Source: Haliea sp040222615
Lineage (GTDB): Bacteria; Pseudomonadota; Gammaproteobacteria; Pseudomonadales; Halieaceae
Direction of reading: 5' to 3'
Assembly (NCBI RefSeq): GCF_040222615.1
Contig: NZ_JAVKCQ010000193.1
Span: forward strand, 1 to 15,961
DNA length: 15,961 nucleotides
Under the pieces are notes generated by a model that saw only the letters and a program-made list of their open reading frames with translations, was not told where the DNA came from and ran no database searches. Below, piece by piece: positions 15,714 through 15,961 of this stretch; position 1 is the first letter of the stretch, and each line of letters starts with the position of its first letter. Position numbers and translations under genes: made by a program.

Positions 15714-15727
15714 TTGTGCGAGATCAA
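15714..15727 (-). promoter_or_regulatory. Candidate FNR/ANR-type site upstream of the cytochrome operon
   Basis: TTGTG-CGAG-ATCAA matches the FNR consensus TTGAT-N4-ATCAA at eight of ten defined positions. Its centre is about 76 bases upstream of the first gene of the operon. A GTATAC sequence at 15672-15677 might contain part of a -10 element, but its spacing from the site is not ideal. Oxygen-responsive control fits a respiratory conduit; this remains a candidate. Confidence 0.4.
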
Positions 15728-15829
15728 GTGAACGCACAGTTTCTGGTACCTGTTTTGCTGTTTGAGGCGCTTTGCGGTGTTACCTCGCCTTGATGGGCTC
15801 GCTCTTCCGTCGAACTCTGCCAAGGTTTT

Positions 15830-15850
15830 TTGCAAGCACCGTGCTTGCAA
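15830..15850. promoter_or_regulatory. 21-bp palindrome in the divergent intergenic region
   Basis: TTGCAAGCAC (15830-15839) and GTGCTTGCAA (15841-15850) form a perfect inverted repeat around a single central base. There is no T tract on the downstream side for either strand, so it is more likely a protein-binding operator than a terminator. It lies about 76 bases before the plus-strand gene at 15926 and about 186 before the cytochrome operon start. The intergenic region 15645-15925 shows no convincing gene. Confidence 0.5.
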
Positions 15851-15925
15851 CTTCGCCGCGGACTCTGCATCTTCATGTTCTGTAGTCGACGAGCGGCTGC
15901 TGTCAATAATTATGGAGACTACGGT

Positions 15926-15961
15926 ATGTCGAAATCCTGGAATTCCGACTCCCTGGCACCC
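15926..15961 (+). CDS. Start of an unidentified protein, cut by the right edge
   Basis: Only 12 codons are visible, MSKSWNSDSLAP. The call rests on the ATG at 15926-15928 with GGAG eight bases upstream, the open frame to the window end, and the divergent position relative to the cytochrome operon with a typical intergenic region between. No function can be assigned from so short a piece. Confidence 0.5.
   Translation, partial: MSKSWNSDSLAP

Noticed and set aside
15676..15740. Possible integron attC-like site near GTTAGTGC
   Set aside because: The core does not match GTTRRRY, there is no matching partner core and no integrase.
15830..15850. The palindrome as an intrinsic terminator
   Set aside because: On the plus strand no T tract follows, and on the minus strand the stem is followed by A, so neither direction has terminator form.
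15659..15906. Two small overlapping minus-strand frames (15659-15850 and 15724-15906)
   Set aside because: They have no ribosome binding site or recognisable domain and occupy the probable promoter region of the cytochrome operon.

Overview
The window comes from a GC-rich gammaproteobacterium, probably a marine heterotroph of the Halieaceae/Spongiibacteraceae type. That placement is inferred from gene content and protein style; no rRNA or other marker gene is present. It holds two functional blocks separated by a back-to-back pair of intrinsic terminators near 7223-7278. There are no tRNA, rRNA, CRISPR or transposase genes.

Left block (1-7203) looks like steroid or branched side-chain catabolism. 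On the minus strand, a TetR regulator, a small FadE27/ChsE5-like acyl-CoA dehydrogenase subunit and the start of an AMP-forming acyl-CoA synthetase read leftwards in one closely spaced run. Divergently, on the plus strand, lie the partner FadE26/ChsE4-like acyl-CoA dehydrogenase, a second TetR regulator and a large TonB-dependent outer-membrane receptor. The divergent promoter region carries a perfect 13-bp inverted repeat with a second, offset dyad nested inside it. This is a likely operator for one of the TetR proteins. Together the genes could import a hydrophobic substrate, activate it with CoA and dehydrogenate its side chain.

Right block (8014-15644, all minus strand) is a tightly packed five-gene operon for a trans-envelope electron conduit. 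In transcription order it encodes: a membrane-anchored tetraheme NapC/CymA-type quinol dehydrogenase; an unusual periplasmic multiheme cytochrome with nine CXXCH sites and one CX3CH site, fused to an ethylbenzene-dehydrogenase-type heme domain; an MtrA/DmsE-type decaheme cytochrome; an MtrB/PioB-type outer-membrane beta-barrel; and an MtrC/OmcA-type decaheme surface lipoprotein. In all there are 33 canonical CXXCH sites plus one CX3CH. Electrons would pass from quinol through the periplasm and the porin-cytochrome complex to an extracellular acceptor. An FNR/ANR-like half-conserved site lies upstream of the first gene.

A Prx5-type peroxiredoxin sits just downstream of the conduit operon on the same strand. 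At the right edge a divergent gene begins on the plus strand (only 12 codons visible). The intergenic region before it holds a 21-bp near-perfect palindrome. The fusion cytochrome is the most unusual element of the window.
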